NCBI GenBank assembly: GCA_017416485.1
Contig: JAFQCH010000004.1
Coordinates: forward strand, 1-64,000
DNA: 64,000 bases
DNA from: Clostridia bacterium
Lineage (GTDB): Bacteria > Bacillota > Clostridia > Oscillospirales > Acutalibacteraceae
Direction: 5' to 3'
Shown: piece after piece, positions 61,779 through 64,000 of the stretch
Position numbering within the stretch: the stretch's first letter is position 1
How the letters are laid out: the number at the start of each line of letters is the position of its first letter
The notes under the pieces: model-generated
Database searches by the model: none
The model's input: the letters and a program-made list of their open reading frames with translations, nothing else
Told to the model about the DNA's origin: nothing
Program-made: the position numbers and the translations under genes

Positions 61779-61841
61779 CCAAATGGATATCTTGACAATA
61801 CACTATTTTCATGCTACACTTGTCGCATGATATCCATTTGG
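61779..61841. promoter_or_regulatory. Paired operators around the promoter of the membrane protein gene
   Basis: CCAAATGGATATC (61779-61791) and its exact inverse GATATCCATTTGG (61829-61841) flank a promoter with TTGACA at 61792-61797, a 17-base spacer and TACACT at 61815-61820. One site touches the -35, the other lies near the transcription start. They suit control by the adjacent XRE protein, possibly with looping or side-by-side dimers. Confidence 0.85.
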
Positions 61842-61871
61842 ATATAAAAAATCACTTTAGGGGGATATTTT

Positions 61872-62474
61872 ATGGAACTTTTTATCATTGTACCAATAGG
61901 TGGTATCCTTGTTTTTCTGCTTGCACTTTTCGGAAGTGGAATCTATGCAATCTATCAAGCAGCCGTAAATCATCAGCAGATTTTTTTTGAATTTGCAAAC
62001 ACGCACTCGGATACAGTATTATTGATTTCATTCATTGCTTCTTTGATTGCATCAATCATCATTGCTGTTTTGTATTATTCTTTAAGCAAAAATCAAAAAA
62101 AAGGTACAAATCTTTTTATGGGCACTATTTTTACATTGCTATGCTCATTAACATCCACTGCCTCTATTATGTGCGTTTTTTGTTACTTCATTTCTTGGAC
62201 AGAAACTGTATTAGAACAAATCGGTGATGGAATCATTATGGTTTTTGTTGTGCTTTTTATGGTTTCTCCTCTTTTGCTTCTTTTATTGCTTTTTGTTTCT
62301 TTAATGAACATTCTGCCAAACATTCTTAATATTTTTTCTTATTATGCAGCTGATGCTTATTCGTTACCAAGTTTTTTACCCATTGTTGTCAACATCGTTG
62401 TTTTAGTGATTTATTGGGTATGTCTTTCAAAAGGACCTTGTATAGAATACATCACAAACAGTTTAGCAGTATGA
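61872..62474 (+). CDS. Five-helix membrane protein, unknown
   Basis: A 200-residue, very hydrophobic protein with about five membrane helices (FIIVPIGGILVFLLALFGSG; LISFIASLIASIIIAVLYY; a helix around LLCSLTSTASIMCVFCYF; MVFVVLFMVSPLLLLLLLF; VVNIVVLVIYWVCL). No family is recognised. GGGGGAT precedes the ATG. The gene is AT-rich and under the XRE-flanked promoter, so it is the main cargo of the small element. A role in phage exclusion, or as a membrane effector, is conceivable but only a guess. Confidence 0.75.
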   Translation: MELFIIVPIGGILVFLLALFGSGIYAIYQAAVNHQQIFFEFANTHSDTVLLISFIASLIASIIIAVLYYSLSKNQKKGTNLFMGTIFTLLCSLTSTASIMCVFCYFISWTETVLEQIGDGIIMVFVVLFMVSPLLLLLLLFVSLMNILPNILNIFSYYAADAYSLPSFLPIVVNIVVLVIYWVCLSKGPCIEYITNSLAV

Positions 62475-62488
62475 TAGTTTGCAAAAGA

Positions 62489-62522
62489 ACAGAGTCACAA
62501 TTTTGTGGCTCTGTTCTTTATT
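62489..62522 (+). terminator. Terminator of the membrane protein gene
   Basis: Stem AACAGAGTCACAA / TTGTGGCTCTGTT with one T-G pair, then CTTTATT. Confidence 0.82.
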
Positions 62523-62569
62523 GCTCCAACAAGTTTTCCGGGTGACAACCGAGTACCTTTGTCGGCAAT

Positions 62570-62677
62570 TGGTGCTGACCACGGAATCCCTTGTTTCCGA
62601 CATTCCCGATCCCAAGGCAGAAGCCGCACAGGCAGCAGCCATGGCAGCCGCACAGGGCGGCGGAATGTATTGATTCC
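62570..62677 (+). pseudogene. groEL 3'-end fragment, right copy of the direct repeat
   Basis: A second copy of the last 104 bases of groEL plus four bases after the stop, in frame for the tail [17 protein letters not shown]...QGGGMY, ending in TGA. No start or upstream groEL sequence is present, so it is not a gene. Inside the 94-base stretch 62578-62671 it is identical to groEL. It marks the right border of the 1633-base unit. Confidence 0.93.
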
Positions 62678-62695
62678 ATCCCCGTAATAAATGTT

Positions 62696-62732
62696 CAGAG
62701 CCGACCCGCAAGGATCGGCTCTGTTTTTATTT
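62696..62732. terminator. Terminator after the groEL fragment, convergent with the pseudouridine synthase gene
   Basis: Stem CAGAGCCGA (62696-62704) / TCGGCTCTG (62715-62723) then TTTTTATTTAT. It may be the ancestral groEL terminator, now separated from groEL by the inserted unit. Confidence 0.87.
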
Positions 62733-63599
62733 ATAAAATGTCATTTTGTCAACCACCGTCTGCATATCCTGTGGCAAGGGAGCTGAAAAGGACATGGGTT
62801 CCTTGGTGACGGGGTGGGTGAAGGTGAGTTTTTCACAGTGTAAAGCAGCTCTGTCGGGCGGATTCACTGTTGAACCATACATATCGTCCCCGACAAGCGG
62901 TGTACCGAGCGAGGAAAAATGCACTCTGATCTGATGCGTTCTGCCCGTTTCGAGGCACACGCGAAGAAGTGAACACTTCCCGTCCGTGGCAAGTGCCTGC
63001 CAATGGGTGACGGCAGACTCCCCTGTTTCGCCGACGGCACGAAGCGTTTTCATGGGGTCGGGACGATAAATGGGTTTGTCAATTGTCCCTGTTCCCGCAT
63101 ACACACCGTCTGCAATGGCAAGATACTGCTTTTCATAATTGCCCGACAAAGCGGCGGCGGCAAGCTGATTCATGGCACACAAAACAAGCCCCGAGGTGCA
63201 TTTGTCGAGCCTGCCCACAGCGCGAAAGACCGCATCGGGACGGTGGGCGGCTACGCAATTGGCAAGCGAATCATCCTGATGATTATGGGTCGGGTGCATG
63301 GCAAGACCTGCGGGCTTGTTGACAACTAAAATATCCGCATCTTCATACACAATATCGAGTTGCACAACGGGCACAGCGGTCACGGTGCTGTTTTCTTCGG
63401 GAAGATTGACCGTCAGCACATCTCCTGTTTTCAGTTTGTCAATGGTGCGGATGTGCTCCCCGTTGAGCAGGATACCGTCCGGGCGGTATTTAAGAGAAAT
63501 GGTAAGCCGTGAAGACAATCCCGCTTCCCCGCGCAGAAAATGGATCACTTTGCGCCCGTTATAAGCCTCGGGAATCACAAAATCCAGTCTTCTTCCCAT
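62727..63599 (-). CDS. RluA-family pseudouridine synthase
   Basis: A 290-residue enzyme. An N-terminal S4-like segment (KVIHFLRGEAGLSSRLT) precedes the catalytic domain with VNKPAGLAMHPT and the active-site motif GRLDKCTSGLVL; HQIRVHFSSLGTPLVGD is the typical later motif. It modifies uridines in 23S rRNA or tRNA; the exact target cannot be told (RluD/RluA/RluC group). Own promoter at 63638-63666. Confidence 0.92.
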   Translation of the reverse strand: MGRRLDFVIPEAYNGRKVIHFLRGEAGLSSRLTISLKYRPDGILLNGEHIRTIDKLKTGDVLTVNLPEENSTVTAVPVVQLDIVYEDADILVVNKPAGLAMHPTHNHQDDSLANCVAAHRPDAVFRAVGRLDKCTSGLVLCAMNQLAAAALSGNYEKQYLAIADGVYAGTGTIDKPIYRPDPMKTLRAVGETGESAVTHWQALATDGKCSLLRVCLETGRTHQIRVHFSSLGTPLVGDDMYGSTVNPPDRAALHCEKLTFTHPVTKEPMSFSAPLPQDMQTVVDKMTFYK

Positions 63600-63637
63600 T
63601 TTCGCACCGCCCTTCTTAATCTTTTCTTCATTTTGAT

Positions 63638-63666
63638 ATGGTATACTTTTTGTGCGTTCAAGTCAA
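63638..63666 (-). promoter_or_regulatory. Promoter of the RluA-family gene
   Basis: Read leftward: TTGACT (63661-63666), a 17-base spacer and TACCAT (63638-63643). Confidence 0.6.
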
Positions 63667-63670
63667 GTGC

Positions 63671-63699
63671 TTGACAAGTCGAAATATCTGTTTTAATAT
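63671..63699 (+). promoter_or_regulatory. Promoter of the beta-lactamase-fold gene
   Basis: TTGACA at 63671-63676, a 17-base spacer and TAATAT at 63694-63699, 29 bases before the ATG. Confidence 0.72.
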
Positions 63700-63728
63700 A
63701 GAATCAGAACACAAAAGGAGGAATCTGT

Positions 63729-64000
63729 ATGGCTGAAAATAAAATTATGCTCCCAAGAGCTTCGTGCCCCGAAGAAGTCGGCGTTTCCTCAAGGGAAATT
63801 GCCCGCTTTATGCAACATATCAAAGACGGCAATATCCGTTTTCATTCGTTTATGGTCATCCGTCACGGCAAGGTTGCCGCCGAGTGCTATTTTGCACCCT
63901 ACAATGCCGACACCCCGCACCAGATGTATTCCGTCAGCAAGTCCGTCACATCCACGGCAGTCGGGCTGTGCGTGCAGGAAGGGCTGTTGTCGGTGGAAGA
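63729..64000 (+). CDS. Serine hydrolase of the beta-lactamase/PBP4* fold (partial)
   Basis: The first 90 codons of a gene that runs off the window. AAAGGAGG lies eight bases before the ATG. The protein has no signal peptide at its start; the segment HSFMVIRHGKVAAECYF leads to MYSVSKSVTSTAVG, where SVSK is the SxxK catalytic tetrad of the beta-lactamase (class C-like) family. Members include esterases and D-amino-acid peptidases; the function of this one is open. Confidence 0.85.
   Translation, partial: MAENKIMLPRASCPEEVGVSSREIARFMQHIKDGNIRFHSFMVIRHGKVAAECYFAPYNADTPHQMYSVSKSVTSTAVGLCVQEGLLSVE

Noticed and set aside
62479..62673. 64-aa protein ending like GroEL
   Set aside because: The frame joins intergenic sequence and a terminator arm to the duplicated groEL 3' end. 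It has no ribosome-binding site and is a fragment, not a gene.

Overview
The window looks like a chromosomal segment of a gut-type Firmicute of class Clostridia (Oscillospiraceae/Ruminococcaceae-like; this placement is an inference). Supporting signs are Gram-positive style Shine-Dalgarno sites and sigma-A promoters with 17-bp spacers, a CIRCE-controlled groESL operon, YhaM, a PdaA-type deacetylase, an ECF-type ThiT, a rubredoxin-flavin reductase fusion, and secreted proteins ending in type I dockerins. Most of the DNA is ordinary chromosome of moderate GC. A few AT-rich accessory patches and several repeat elements interrupt it.

Layout. 1-6.2 kb (minus): biosynthetic cluster with an acyl-AMP ligase, a free-standing acyl carrier protein, two flavodoxin-like oxidoreductases and the first module of an NRPS that leaves the window. 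6.2-11.7 kb (minus): MBL hydrolase, prmA, DUF2804, yhaM, a PdaA-like lipoprotein and a 62-aa protein. 11.8-17.8 kb (plus): trmL, a GH38 alpha-mannosidase with a GPH sugar symporter, a 32-aa amphipathic peptide gene with its own promoter and terminator, a PQ-loop protein and a Dabb protein. 18-27.5 kb: Gfo/Idh oxidoreductase, lipoprotein, secreted C-type-lectin/dockerin protein, GH18 protein, Kef-type antiporter, FAD oxidoreductase and a tandem flavodoxin protein. 27.9-35.5 kb (plus): six-gene operon (DUF4838 membrane fusion, DUF819, S1P-lyase-like PLP enzyme, polytopic membrane protein, pseudouridine synthase, DUF6483). 35.7-44.2 kb: BspA-type LRR/dockerin protein, YitT, Hrb, amino-acid permease with a small HEYGH membrane protein, acyltransferase and FliB-like protein. 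44.3-52.5 kb (minus): TPR membrane protein, TPP-riboswitch-controlled thiT, thiN, HAD phosphatase, tmk, rsmA, and a RhaB-like kinase with FucU. 52.6-55.9 kb: AT-rich island with a SAP plus PD-(D/E)xK nuclease and an AlbA_2 regulator. 56-64 kb: zinc-ribbon protein, SGNH-like protein, AEC transporter, hairpin array, tRNA-His, groESL, a small element bounded by copies of the groEL 3' end, an RluA-family synthase and a beta-lactamase-fold hydrolase that leaves the window.

Most notable. (1) A 1633-bp unit behind groEL is bracketed by a 108-bp direct repeat of the groEL 3' end (two mismatches). It carries what reads as a complete type I toxin-antitoxin locus with an RBS-sequestering leader, an XRE repressor with paired operators, and a five-helix membrane protein. 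(2) In the AT-rich island, five 11-bp iterons at about 21-bp spacing sit on the promoter of an AlbA_2-type gene, next to a FokI-like nuclease that carries a SAP domain. (3) The NRPS/ACP/acyl-ligase cluster suggests an N-acylated peptide. (4) A roughly 200-bp palindromic array of nine mini-hairpins and three MITE-like elements lie between genes. All readings are by eye; no database search was run.
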